The notes: generated by a model not told the origin, from the letters alone. 5,884 nucleotides of DNA from Sulfurovum sp. (GCA_026983895.1 JALSTF010000004.1:1-5884), one strand, 5' to 3'; positions 1 through 5,884 are shown, counted from the first letter of the stretch. Program-made: numbers and translations.

Positions 1-1443
1 AAGCGCTTCGATGGCTCCTTTGACTTCGGCGATCTGGTTGAAGACCTCTTTTTCATTGTCGAACTGGTTCTGCAGTGCGACCTTCTTCTCTTCGAGGTCC
101 GCCAGCTCTTTTTCTATCTCTTCGAGACGTGCGGTATTCTTTTCGCTCTCTTCCATCTTGAGGGCTTCCTTCTCGACCTGCAGCGTAGAGATCTCACGTT
201 TGATCTTCGCCAGGTCGGTCGGTTCGCTCTCTATCTGCATCTTCAGTTCGGCCGCCGCCTCGTCAATAAGGTCTATTGCCTTGTCGGGCAGGAATCTGTC
301 CGTGATGTAGCGGTCGGAGAGTTTTGCCGCCGCCACGAGCGCACCGTCGGTAATGATGACATTGTGGTGCGTCTCGAGCCTGTCCTTGATACCCCTGAGG
401 ATCTGGAGCGCTTCATTGATGCTCGGCTCATCTACTTTGACCGGCTGGAAACGACGTTGCAGCGCCGCATCCTTCTCGAAGTACTTTCTGTACTCTTTGA
501 GCGTGGTCGCACCGATGGTATGCAGTTCACCGCGCGCCAGTGCCGGCTTGAGGATATTGGCCGCATCCATGCTTCCTTCGCTTGCACCCGCACCGACGAT
601 AGTATGGATCTCATCAATGAAGAGGATGACGTTGGCCGCCTCTTTGACTTCGTCGACGACCGCTTTGAGTCTGTCCTCGAACTCGCCCCTGTATTTCGCC
701 CCGGCGATCAGGCGGCTCATGTCAAGCGAGATGACACGCATGTTCTGAAGGCTCAGCGGCACCTCTTTGTTGACGATACGCTGCGCAAGCCCTTCGACAA
801 TGGCTGTTTTACCGGTTCCCGGCTCACCGATGAGGATGGGATTGTTCTTGGTCTTTCTGATGAGGATCTGCATGACACGCTGTACCTCTTCGTCACGTCC
901 GATGACCGGGTCAAGCTCGCCGTCAAGCGCTTTCTGGTTCAGATCCACCCCGTACTGAGACAGCGCTTCAAGTGTCTCGTCACCGCTTTGTGAATCTATC
1001 TGCTTTCCGCCGCGAATGGACTCAAGTGTTTTCTTGAATTCCGAAAGGTCAAGGTATTTTCCCAGCACATCTCTGACGAAACTTTCATCGGCATTGGCAA
1101 GCAGCCAGGCATCCACTGCCAGGTACTGGTCACCGTTGGCGGCCATGACCCCTTCGGCATTCTGTAAAGAACGGACAAGATTCTGCCCCAGTTTGATGTT
1201 TTCTTTCGTTACCGTTGAAACAGACGGCAGTTTGTTCGCGATCGATTTCGCTTCCAGTTCAATGGCCGCTTTGTCAGCATTCATTTTATTCAGTGCCTGA
1301 TTCAAAATGGAATTGCTGTTGGTCAGCAGCGCCCAGATCAGGTGAATAGGCTCCACTTCCTGGTTTTTATTGTGTAAGGCAAGCGATACCCCTGATTCAA
1401 TGGTCCCTTGCATTTGGTTGGTTAATTTCTCTAAAATACTCAT
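1..1443 (-). CDS. clpB: ATP-dependent disaggregase ClpB, N-terminal 481 codons (3' end beyond window)
   Basis: This is a cytoplasmic Hsp100 AAA+ chaperone that threads aggregated proteins through a hexameric pore together with DnaK. The minus-strand frame is open from ATG 1443 to the left edge, giving 481 of about 860 residues. Residues 1-145 are the Clp N-domain. NBD1 follows, with Walker A GEPGTGKT at 206-213 (K212), pore-loop KYRGEFE with Y251, Walker B ILFIDE (D277, E278), sensor-1 T314 and arginine fingers R330/R331. These positions match E. coli ClpB within one residue. From about residue 408 the sequence becomes charged and heptad-like (EEIEKELADLEEKK), the start of the coiled-coil middle domain, which separates ClpB from ClpA and ClpC. 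The start is supported by alignment with the E. coli N-terminus and by TAGGAG at 1450-1455, six bases upstream. NBD2 is outside the window. The gene is divergent from ctpA and probably under heat-shock control (see promoter and operator). Confidence 0.97.
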   Translation of the reverse strand, partial: MSILEKLTNQMQGTIESGVSLALHNKNQEVEPIHLIWALLTNSNSILNQALNKMNADKAAIELEAKSIANKLPSVSTVTKENIKLGQNLVRSLQNAEGVMAANGDQYLAVDAWLLANADESFVRDVLGKYLDLSEFKKTLESIRGGKQIDSQSGDETLEALSQYGVDLNQKALDGELDPVIGRDEEVQRVMQILIRKTKNNPILIGEPGTGKTAIVEGLAQRIVNKEVPLSLQNMRVISLDMSRLIAGAKYRGEFEDRLKAVVDEVKEAANVILFIDEIHTIVGAGASEGSMDAANILKPALARGELHTIGATTLKEYRKYFEKDAALQRRFQPVKVDEPSINEALQILRGIKDRLETHHNVIITDGALVAAAKLSDRYITDRFLPDKAIDLIDEAAAELKMQIESEPTDLAKIKREISTLQVEKEALKMEESEKNTARLEEIEKELADLEEKKVALQNQFDNEKEVFNQIAEVKGAIEAL

Positions 1444-1476
1444 AACGATCTCCTAAGATTGGCTTAAATTTGACAT

Positions 1477-1505
1477 ATTATACAACTTTAGTCACTTATT
1501 GTCAA
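1477..1505 (-). promoter_or_regulatory. clpB sigma-70 promoter, full consensus
   Basis: Read on the minus strand, TTGACA (1500-1505) is followed by exactly 17 bases and then TATAAT (1477-1482). Both hexamers are perfect consensus at optimal spacing. Transcription would start near 1470, leaving a leader of roughly 27 nt that carries the TAGGAG ribosome binding site of clpB. A conserved -35 box is unusual for Campylobacterota, where most sigma-70 promoters have only a clear -10. A promoter this strong would need repression, which fits the operator-like repeat over its -35 box. Confidence 0.85.
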
Positions 1506-1506
1506 G
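1486..1506 (-). promoter_or_regulatory. HAIR-like inverted repeat, probable HspR operator of clpB
   Basis: On the minus strand the arms are CTTGACA and ACTAAAG, separated by seven bases (ATAAGTG). The HspR-associated inverted repeat (HAIR) consensus is CTTGAGT-N7-ACTCAAG, so 11 of 14 arm positions match and the spacer length is exact. The element covers the -35 hexamer and part of the -35/-10 spacer of the clpB promoter, where a repressor would block RNA polymerase. HspR is known to repress clpB-type chaperone genes in Campylobacter and Streptomyces. That it acts here is inference, since hspR is not in the window. No CIRCE (HrcA) element is visible. Confidence 0.6.
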
Positions 1507-1575
1507 TTTCTTAACAAATTTTTTTCAATTACTTTTCAACTATCCCTTGATCCATTATTTAACTCCCGTTTACCC

Positions 1576-1589
1576 TGCTCTAATATAGT
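1576..1589 (+). promoter_or_regulatory. candidate -10 region for the ctpA-pur operon
   Basis: The only plausible plus-strand promoter before ctpA is the stretch TGCTCTAATATAGT. It offers a TG dinucleotide and overlapping -10-like hexamers (TCTAAT, TATAGT). There is no recognisable -35 at 16-18 bases, but T-rich runs lie upstream (around 1507-1537), as is common for epsilonproteobacterial sigma-70 promoters. The leader would be about 75 nt, with no riboswitch-like or PurR-like element that I can see. An alternative -10, TAAAAT at 1635-1640, has no better support. Confidence 0.3.
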
Positions 1590-1669
1590 ATGGCAAATCT
1601 CTTTGAAAACAGCAACTTCTTAGTGAGATTTCAATAAAATATTAAACCAATTTACGGAGCAAATCATTT

Positions 1670-3040
1670 ATGATCAAAAAAAGTAAAAAAATCATGGCAA
1701 CAGGTTTGATCTCAACCCTGACCGCAGCCTATCTTGTCGGCGGTTTTGCACAGGCGAAAGATGCGACCCCCCAATCGACAGCAAAAGAGAAACTTGAAGC
1801 GTACATTAAATTCACGCAGATCCTCAATGTCATAGAGAAAGAGTATGTGGATGAGACCAACACCACAGAACTCATTAACAAAGCGCTCAAAGGCCTGATG
1901 ACCAATCTCGACTCGCACTCCGCTTTTATGAACACCAAAGAGTTCAAAGACCTTAATGTGCAGACCAAAGGAGAATTCGGGGGTCTGGGTATCTCCGTGG
2001 GCATGAAAGAAGGTGCGCTGACCGTTATTGCTCCGCTTGAAGGCACACCGGCGATGAAAGCAGGTATCAAAGCCGGAGATATCATACTCAAGATCGACAA
2101 CAAGGCGACCATAGGCATGACGATAGACGAAGCCGTCAAACTGATGAGGGGCAAGCCCAAAACAGATATCGTACTGACCGTAGTGCGCAAGCATGCAGCA
2201 AAACCGCTGAAGATCAAGATCACAAGAGATATCATCAAGATCCAGTCAGTCTATGCAAAGACATTGGAAAAAGAGAAGAACCTCCTTTATATCTATGTCA
2301 CCTCCTTTGACCAGAAGGTCGTTGAAAGCATGAAAAAAGCCATCAAAGAGCATAACGATACAAAAGGGATCATCCTGGATCTCAGAAACAACCCGGGAGG
2401 CCTTCTTGACCAAGCGGTAGGACTTGTGGACATGTTCGTTGACCATGGTGTCATCGTCAGCCAGAAAGGCCGTACCAAACTCGAAAATGTTGAGTACAAG
2501 GCGACCAAACCCCACACCGATACCAACACACCGATGGTCGTACTCGTCAACGGCGGTTCTGCTTCTGCCAGCGAGATCGTCTCCGGCGCCCTTCAGGACT
2601 TCAACCGTTCCATCATTGTGGGCGAAAAGACCTTCGGGAAAGGCTCGGTACAGGTGGTCATGCCTATAGGCGACAATGAAGCATTGAAACTTACCGTTGC
2701 GCGCTATTACCTTCCAAGCGGGCGCACGATCCAGGCAAAGGGTGTCACACCGGATATCATTGTCCATGCAGGCAAGATACCGAACAAAGAGGAAGATTCC
2801 CTCTATCTGAAAGAACGTGACCTCAAGAAGCATCTTGAAGTAGAACTTGCCAAGATCGATGCAAATGCGACCAAAAAGTCCATCAGGGTGGATATCAATG
2901 CAACGGACAGCAACAGCACCCTTTCAGCAGACCAGAACAAAACAGTGATCACAGAAGATCAGCTCTATAAAGATGCACAGTTGAAAATAGGTGTGGATAT
3001 ACTGAAAGCGCTTATTATCACAAACAAAGGAAAAAAATAA
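1670..3040 (+). CDS. ctpA: Carboxyl-terminal processing protease (S41 family), exported, with PDZ domain
   Basis: This is a serine protease of the CtpA/Prc type that cleaves periplasmic substrates near their C-termini. Residues 1-29 form a Sec signal peptide: basic KKSKK, a hydrophobic core, then AQA before K30. A PDZ domain spans about 102-187, with GGLGI at 104-108. The S41 fold follows to about 375: ILDLRNNPGG (235-244), the nucleophile in NGGSASASE (S299 by alignment with E. coli Prc S430), then K324 in FGKGSVQ and Q328. The +25/+29 spacing matches the known Ser-Lys-Gln triad, so the enzyme should be active. At 456 residues, length is normal. Residues 397-425 form a D-x-N-x-T-rich linker before a conserved-looking C-terminal helix (QLKIGVDILKAL). 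The start is supported by GGAG at 1656-1659, ten bases upstream. It is the first gene of the operon, and its stop overlaps the purC start by one base. Substrates cannot be inferred. Confidence 0.95.
   Translation: MIKKSKKIMATGLISTLTAAYLVGGFAQAKDATPQSTAKEKLEAYIKFTQILNVIEKEYVDETNTTELINKALKGLMTNLDSHSAFMNTKEFKDLNVQTKGEFGGLGISVGMKEGALTVIAPLEGTPAMKAGIKAGDIILKIDNKATIGMTIDEAVKLMRGKPKTDIVLTVVRKHAAKPLKIKITRDIIKIQSVYAKTLEKEKNLLYIYVTSFDQKVVESMKKAIKEHNDTKGIILDLRNNPGGLLDQAVGLVDMFVDHGVIVSQKGRTKLENVEYKATKPHTDTNTPMVVLVNGGSASASEIVSGALQDFNRSIIVGEKTFGKGSVQVVMPIGDNEALKLTVARYYLPSGRTIQAKGVTPDIIVHAGKIPNKEEDSLYLKERDLKKHLEVELAKIDANATKKSIRVDINATDSNSTLSADQNKTVITEDQLYKDAQLKIGVDILKALIITNKGKK
2858..2944 (+). other. Cluster of four bacterial N-glycosylation sequons in the CtpA tail
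   Basis: Residues 397-425 of CtpA contain DANAT (397-401), DINAT (408-412), DSNST (413-417) and DQNKT (421-425). Each fits D/E-x-N-x-S/T with no proline, the acceptor motif of the PglB oligosaccharyltransferase of Campylobacter. The stretch lies after the catalytic domain, is polar and probably disordered, and belongs to an exported protein, which are the conditions PglB needs. Further matches occur at E62-T66 and, inside the folded core, at E227-T231 and D310-S314. Glycosylation itself is inferred; pgl genes are not in the window. Confidence 0.6.
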
Positions 3041-3774
3041 TGGCAGCAGATTCACCGGTCAAACAGGAACTTGTTTATGAAGGCAAGGCAAAGAAAATCT
3101 GGACAACGGAGTATTCCGATCTCTATATCTCCGAATTCAAGGATGATCTGACGGCATTCAACGGAGAAAAGAAGTCTAGCGAAGAGGGAAAAGGAGCGCT
3201 GAACAACAAAATATCCACGGCACTTTTCAAATTCCTGAATGAAAAAGGGATCCCTACCCATTTTGTAGAAATGATTGATGACAACCATATGCTTCACAAA
3301 AAAGCGGAGGTCATACTCATTGAAGTGATCGTACGGAACATCGCCACAGGAAGCCTTAGCAGGAATCTCGGTATTGAGGACGGCAAGGTACTGCCTTTCA
3401 CACTTGTAGAGTTCGACTACAAGAACGATGCACTCGGTGACCCCAAACTCAACGACCAGCACTGCATGATCCTTGAACTGGTCGAAGAGGAGGCAGAACT
3501 GGACTACATCCGCTACATGGCACGGAAGATCAATACACTGCTCAAAGATTTCTATGCAGAACGAAATCTGACACTCGTGGACTTTAAACTGGAATTCGGA
3601 AGGGATATCAATGGGAACATCATCCTTATTGACGAACTCAGCCCGGACAACTTCAGACTCTGGGATTTCGAAAGCGGTGAAAGCATGGACAAAGACCGTT
3701 TCAGACAGGGTCTCGGCGGTCTCAAAGTGGCGTACGAAGAAGTACTTAACAGAATTTTAGGGGAGAAGAAATAA
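3040..3774 (+). CDS. purC: SAICAR synthetase (phosphoribosylaminoimidazole-succinocarboxamide synthase)
   Basis: This enzyme joins CAIR and aspartate, using ATP, to give SAICAR in de novo IMP synthesis in the cytoplasm. Its 244 residues compare with about 237 in E. coli. Visible landmarks are the N-terminal nucleotide-binding strand YEGKAKKIW (13-21), the signature EVIVRNIATGS (95-105) followed by LGIEDG, the second signature LVDFKLEFG (179-187), and DELSPDNFRLWD (198-209), which corresponds to DEFSPDGSRLWD in E. coli. The N-terminus has about five extra residues relative to E. coli. The chosen start is supported by AAAGGA at 3026-3031, eight bases upstream, inside the end of ctpA. It shares one base with both neighbours (TAATG at each end), so coupling to ctpA and purS translation is likely. 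Confidence 0.97.
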   Translation: MAADSPVKQELVYEGKAKKIWTTEYSDLYISEFKDDLTAFNGEKKSSEEGKGALNNKISTALFKFLNEKGIPTHFVEMIDDNHMLHKKAEVILIEVIVRNIATGSLSRNLGIEDGKVLPFTLVEFDYKNDALGDPKLNDQHCMILELVEEEAELDYIRYMARKINTLLKDFYAERNLTLVDFKLEFGRDINGNIILIDELSPDNFRLWDFESGESMDKDRFRQGLGGLKVAYEEVLNRILGEKK

Positions 3775-4013
3775 TGACAGCGATTGTAAACGTATTTTTA
3801 AAAGAAGGCGTACTTGACCCGCAGGGAAAAGCAGCACACCATGCCTTGGATTCACTGGGTTTCGACGGGGTAAAGGATGTGCGTATAGGAAAGCAGATCG
3901 TCATCAAGCTCGATGCGGAAGACAAAGCCAAAGCGGAAGCAGAAGTCAAAGAGATGTGTGAAACACTGCTTGCCAATACCGTTATTGAAGATTACACTAT
4001 AGAGATAGCGTAA
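3774..4013 (+). CDS. purS: FGAM synthase subunit PurS
   Basis: PurS is the small subunit of the three-part phosphoribosylformylglycinamidine synthase (PurS-PurQ-PurL). It bridges PurQ and PurL and helps pass ammonia between them. The 79-residue length is typical. Family features visible are the start ...VNVFLKEGVLDPQG, then LGFDGVKDVRIGK, an Ala/Lys/Glu-rich helix (DKAKAEAEVKEMCETLL) and the closing LLANTVIEDYTIEI. Most relatives have LLANPVIE, so the Thr for Pro is a small departure. A strong AGGGGAG site at 3759-3765, eight bases before the ATG, fixes the start. The one-base TAATG overlap with purQ suits a fixed subunit ratio. Confidence 0.95.
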   Translation: MTAIVNVFLKEGVLDPQGKAAHHALDSLGFDGVKDVRIGKQIVIKLDAEDKAKAEAEVKEMCETLLANTVIEDYTIEIA

Positions 4014-4684
4014 TGAGAGTAGCGGTACTAAGATTTCCCGGGACGAACTGCGAGTTCGATACCCAGTATGCGTTTGAAAAACTTGGGCACAGTACTGAAC
4101 TCGTCTGGCATGAAGAGGAGACATTGCCCCGTGAGATCGATCTTGTAGTTGTTCCCGGCGGATTCTCGTACGGAGACTACCTTCGTTCGGGATCGATCGC
4201 AAGATTCTCCCCTGTCATGAAAGCAGTCAAAACGTATGCTGAGGAAGGCGGGAAAGTACTCGGTATCTGCAACGGTTTTCAGATCCTTACCGAAGCAGGA
4301 ATGATCCCGGGTGCGCTCAAGCGAAACAACAACCTGCACTTTATTTCAAAGCATCAGACCCTCTGTGTTATCAATAATGACAATGCTTTTTTGAACCGCT
4401 GCGAAAAAGGTGAAGTGCTCAATATCCCTATTGCCCATGCAGACGGGAATTACTACATCGACGATGAAGGGCTCAAAGCCCTTGAAGAAAATGGACAGGT
4501 CCTGCTGCGTTACTCCGACAATGAAGGGAATCCTGTTGTGGTCAACGGTTCTGTCACTTCCATTGCAGGTGTTTGCAACAAAAACAAAAATGTTTTTGGC
4601 CTTATGCCCCACCCCGAACGTGCACTCGAAGCGATCCTCGGCAGCGAAGACGGGATAAAAATGCTCAAAGGGTTTGAAGACTGA
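4013..4684 (+). CDS. purQ: FGAM synthase glutaminase subunit PurQ
   Basis: PurQ is a class I glutamine amidotransferase that hydrolyses glutamine and supplies ammonia to PurL for conversion of FGAR to FGAM. Its 223 residues are the normal length for the stand-alone subunit. It begins with RVAVLRFPGTNCEFD and has GGFSYGDYLRSG, the nucleophile elbow LGICNGFQIL with C86, and MPHPER with H200 and E202, so the Cys-His-Glu triad is complete. No good Shine-Dalgarno sequence precedes the ATG (only AGAGAT near 4001-4006), which points to translational coupling through the TAATG overlap with purS. The partner purL is not in the window and must be elsewhere in the genome. Confidence 0.97.
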   Translation: MRVAVLRFPGTNCEFDTQYAFEKLGHSTELVWHEEETLPREIDLVVVPGGFSYGDYLRSGSIARFSPVMKAVKTYAEEGGKVLGICNGFQILTEAGMIPGALKRNNNLHFISKHQTLCVINNDNAFLNRCEKGEVLNIPIAHADGNYYIDDEGLKALEENGQVLLRYSDNEGNPVVVNGSVTSIAGVCNKNKNVFGLMPHPERALEAILGSEDGIKMLKGFED

Positions 4685-5727
4685 TGCCGCTTCTGCGTTC
4701 ATTGGGCTTTATGCTCCTGGCAGTGATGTCACTTGCTTCCCTGCTGAACGCACAGGCAGAATACAAATACAGTTATATACCCAAAAAGGTCTACGAGAAC
4801 CAGCTCTTCCCTGTTACCGTGATCGATACAGAACGTGTCTCAGATGACAATCCCCAGTTTCAATTCGACCCAATGAGCCCGATACAGCCTATTTTTCAGG
4901 ACCCTCTGGTCATTCACAATGAAAATGACAGCTTTTATACTTTTTATTTCAAAGCAGATAAAATAGATGTCAAGATCCCCAGACTCTTCATTGTTTCAAG
5001 CTCAGTGAACACTTCTCTTGATCCGCAGCATATCACGTTGGCGCATCTCAGGCCCAGAGAGGATTTTTGCGGTGTACTTGCTGCCGATATGAAGATCAAA
5101 GGCTCCCAGGTCTCGAATTATGATGAGAAGAACCATCTCGTTACCCTTTCCATCGAAGCCTATGAAGCCAACCTCGAAGACATACACCTAAAGAGTGTCG
5201 AAGAATCCGGGCTGGAGGACATGCACAGGAAGTTCGCCAAAGTGGAAGCGGAATTCTACATTGTCGTACCCGTTGCGCAGAAGAACATCAAATTCACCTA
5301 TTTCAACACGATAAAGAATCAATATGTTTTTCTGGAAGCCTCCGCCGAACTGGCCGATGACAGTGTGGTGACCCAGACTGACCTCAATCCCAAGGAAGAC
5401 AGTTTTGAAAAGCTGAAAAAATATACACTGATGTTCTTTGCGGGCTTCTTCCTCCTGATGTTTCTCATCAAAAGGGATTTCTTCTATCTGGTACTGGGTG
5501 TGGTCTCACTCATCACACTTTTGACACTGTACATACCGCATAAGAGGATCTGTGTCAAACAGGGAGCCCCGCTCTACATACTCCCTACCTACAACAGCTC
5601 CGTCAGCACAAAAATAGATGAAGATATGAAGACACCAAAACTCGGAGAACGCGGGGACTATATCAAAATAGAGTACAAAAACGGAATAATAGGATGGATA
5701 AAAAATGAAGATCTTTGCGAAAATTAG
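4684..5727 (+). CDS. Exported membrane-anchored protein with C-terminal SH3b domain, function unknown
   Basis: I do not recognise a named family for this 347-residue protein. Residues 1-25 look like a Sec signal peptide ending AQA before E26. Residues 26-246 are probably periplasmic and beta-rich; the opening (YIPKKVYENQLFPVTV) faintly recalls the Ig-like domains of BatD-type proteins, a weak resemblance. Two membrane helices follow, about 248-262 and 266-284, with a basic KRD turn that should face the cytoplasm, returning the C-terminus to the periplasm. Residues 288-347 fit a bacterial SH3 fold (GAPLYILPTYNSS ... GERGDYIKIEYKNGIIGWIKNEDL), often a peptidoglycan- or peptide-binding module. 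C290 and C345 flank it and could form a disulfide; the third Cys is C129. It overlaps purQ by one base (TGATG), with weak AAAGGG at 4667-4672, and overlaps plsC by 23. C. jejuni has an unnamed gene at the same place (recalled). A role in the envelope is inference. Confidence 0.85.
   Translation: MPLLRSLGFMLLAVMSLASLLNAQAEYKYSYIPKKVYENQLFPVTVIDTERVSDDNPQFQFDPMSPIQPIFQDPLVIHNENDSFYTFYFKADKIDVKIPRLFIVSSSVNTSLDPQHITLAHLRPREDFCGVLAADMKIKGSQVSNYDEKNHLVTLSIEAYEANLEDIHLKSVEESGLEDMHRKFAKVEAEFYIVVPVAQKNIKFTYFNTIKNQYVFLEASAELADDSVVTQTDLNPKEDSFEKLKKYTLMFFAGFFLLMFLIKRDFFYLVLGVVSLITLLTLYIPHKRICVKQGAPLYILPTYNSSVSTKIDEDMKTPKLGERGDYIKIEYKNGIIGWIKNEDLCEN
5691..5694 (+). promoter_or_regulatory. Ribosome binding site for the plsC-like gene, inside the upstream gene
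   Basis: AGGA lies ten bases before the ATG at 5705, within the last codons of the SH3b-protein gene. It is the reason for placing the next start at 5705, and therefore for the 23-nt overlap between the two genes. Confidence 0.55.
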
Positions 5728-5884
5728 ATTTGGCTGGGGAGCGGTCGTCATCGGTTTTATTACCGGTTTCATTATGATACCTGCGATCATACTCTTCCCA
5801 AAATACAAAGGCCCCATCATGCATCATCTCAACAGGGTGTCGCTCTTCCTCATGGGTGCGAAAGTTTCCCAGGAAGGGAAAATG
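5705..5884 (+). CDS. plsC: 1-acyl-sn-glycerol-3-phosphate acyltransferase, N-terminal 60 codons (runs off window)
   Basis: The frame is open from ATG 5705 to the right edge. The 60 visible residues start with MKIFAKIRFGWGAVV and contain one hydrophobic helix (about 10-31, VIGFITGFIMIPAIILF), then HHLNRVSLFLMGAKVSQEGKM. The pattern of a membrane helix, an amphipathic LNR-x-LF-x-x-G segment and a K-V-x-x-EGK strand is typical of PlsC proteins just before the catalytic HxxxxD box, which is not reached here. PlsC makes phosphatidic acid by acylating lysophosphatidate at the inner membrane. The call rests on this N-terminal pattern plus the matching gene order recalled from Campylobacter, so it is less secure than the other genes. 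Confidence 0.7.
   Translation, partial: MKIFAKIRFGWGAVVIGFITGFIMIPAIILFPKYKGPIMHHLNRVSLFLMGAKVSQEGKM

Noticed and set aside
364..993. Plus-strand open frame of 209 codons opposite clpB
   Set aside because: It is an exact antisense shadow of the conserved ClpB NBD1 frame, has no ribosome binding site, and its translation shows no recognisable domain. GC-rich coding sequence commonly leaves such open antisense frames.
1541..1556. TCAA and TTGA arms around CTATCCC as a second HspR site
   Set aside because: The arms are only four bases long and in the opposite orientation to HAIR half-sites, and they lie upstream of the clpB promoter. This is likely chance.
1590..1669. Possible purine riboswitch or PurR operator in the ctpA leader
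   Set aside because: The leader is short and AT-rich, with no stable paired stems, no purine-aptamer-like conserved loops and no palindromic PurR-type box.
2348..2611. Sequon matches EHNDT (residues 227-231) and DFNRS (310-314) in CtpA as glycosylation sites
   Set aside because: They fit the pattern but lie within the folded protease domain close to the catalytic region, where PglB access is unlikely. They are mentioned only for completeness.
1712..2833. Long minus-strand open frames (160-195 codons) opposite ctpA
   Set aside because: The plus strand encodes a complete S41 protease with an intact signal peptide, PDZ domain and catalytic triad. The antisense translations are rich in Ser, Phe and Val without any motif.
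3052..3462. Minus-strand open frame opposite purC
   Set aside because: It is a shadow of purC, whose family signatures are all intact on the plus strand.
5506..5820. Minus-strand open frame across the SH3b-gene/plsC junction
   Set aside because: It is antisense to two overlapping plus-strand frames, with no ribosome binding site or recognisable product.

Overview
The window looks like a chromosomal housekeeping segment from a Campylobacterota (epsilonproteobacterial) genome. A marine Sulfurovum- or Sulfurimonas-type organism is my best guess. The evidence is the gene order: clpB diverging from a run of ctpA, purC, purS, purQ, a membrane protein and plsC. From memory, and not checked here, Campylobacter jejuni has nearly the same order around Cj0509c-Cj0516. 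Moderate GC in the genes, an AT-rich intergenic region and the PurS/PurQ type of FGAM synthase fit this assignment. Genus is not resolvable by eye.

Layout. Positions 1-1443 (minus strand) hold the first 481 codons of the disaggregase ClpB; its 3' part lies outside the window. Positions 1444-1669 form the only real intergenic gap. It carries a consensus sigma-70 promoter for clpB, and a 21-nt HAIR-like (HspR-type) inverted repeat covers that promoter's -35 box. A weaker candidate promoter points the other way. From 1670 to the right edge, six plus-strand genes are packed with no gap: ctpA (exported S41 protease), purC, purS, purQ, a signal-peptide/two-helix/SH3b membrane protein of unknown function, and the first 60 codons of a PlsC-type acyltransferase. 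Four successive junctions share exactly one base (TAATG or TGATG) and the fifth overlaps by 23 nt, so this is very probably one translationally coupled transcript.

How the genes work together. PurS and PurQ are two of the three subunits of FGAM synthase (the large PurL subunit is not in the window), and PurC acts later in the same IMP pathway. The flanking genes concern the envelope: a periplasmic protease, an exported SH3b protein and a phospholipid acyltransferase. The operon therefore mixes purine synthesis with envelope maintenance, with no obvious biochemical link.

The most interesting observation is in CtpA. Its C-terminal tail has four closely spaced D-x-N-x-T pentads, which exactly match the bacterial N-glycosylation acceptor sequon (D/E-x-N-x-S/T) used by Campylobacter-type PglB. 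The neighbouring exported protein has none. I found no RNA gene, mobile element, CRISPR array or terminator, and no sign of a wholly new defence or mobile system.
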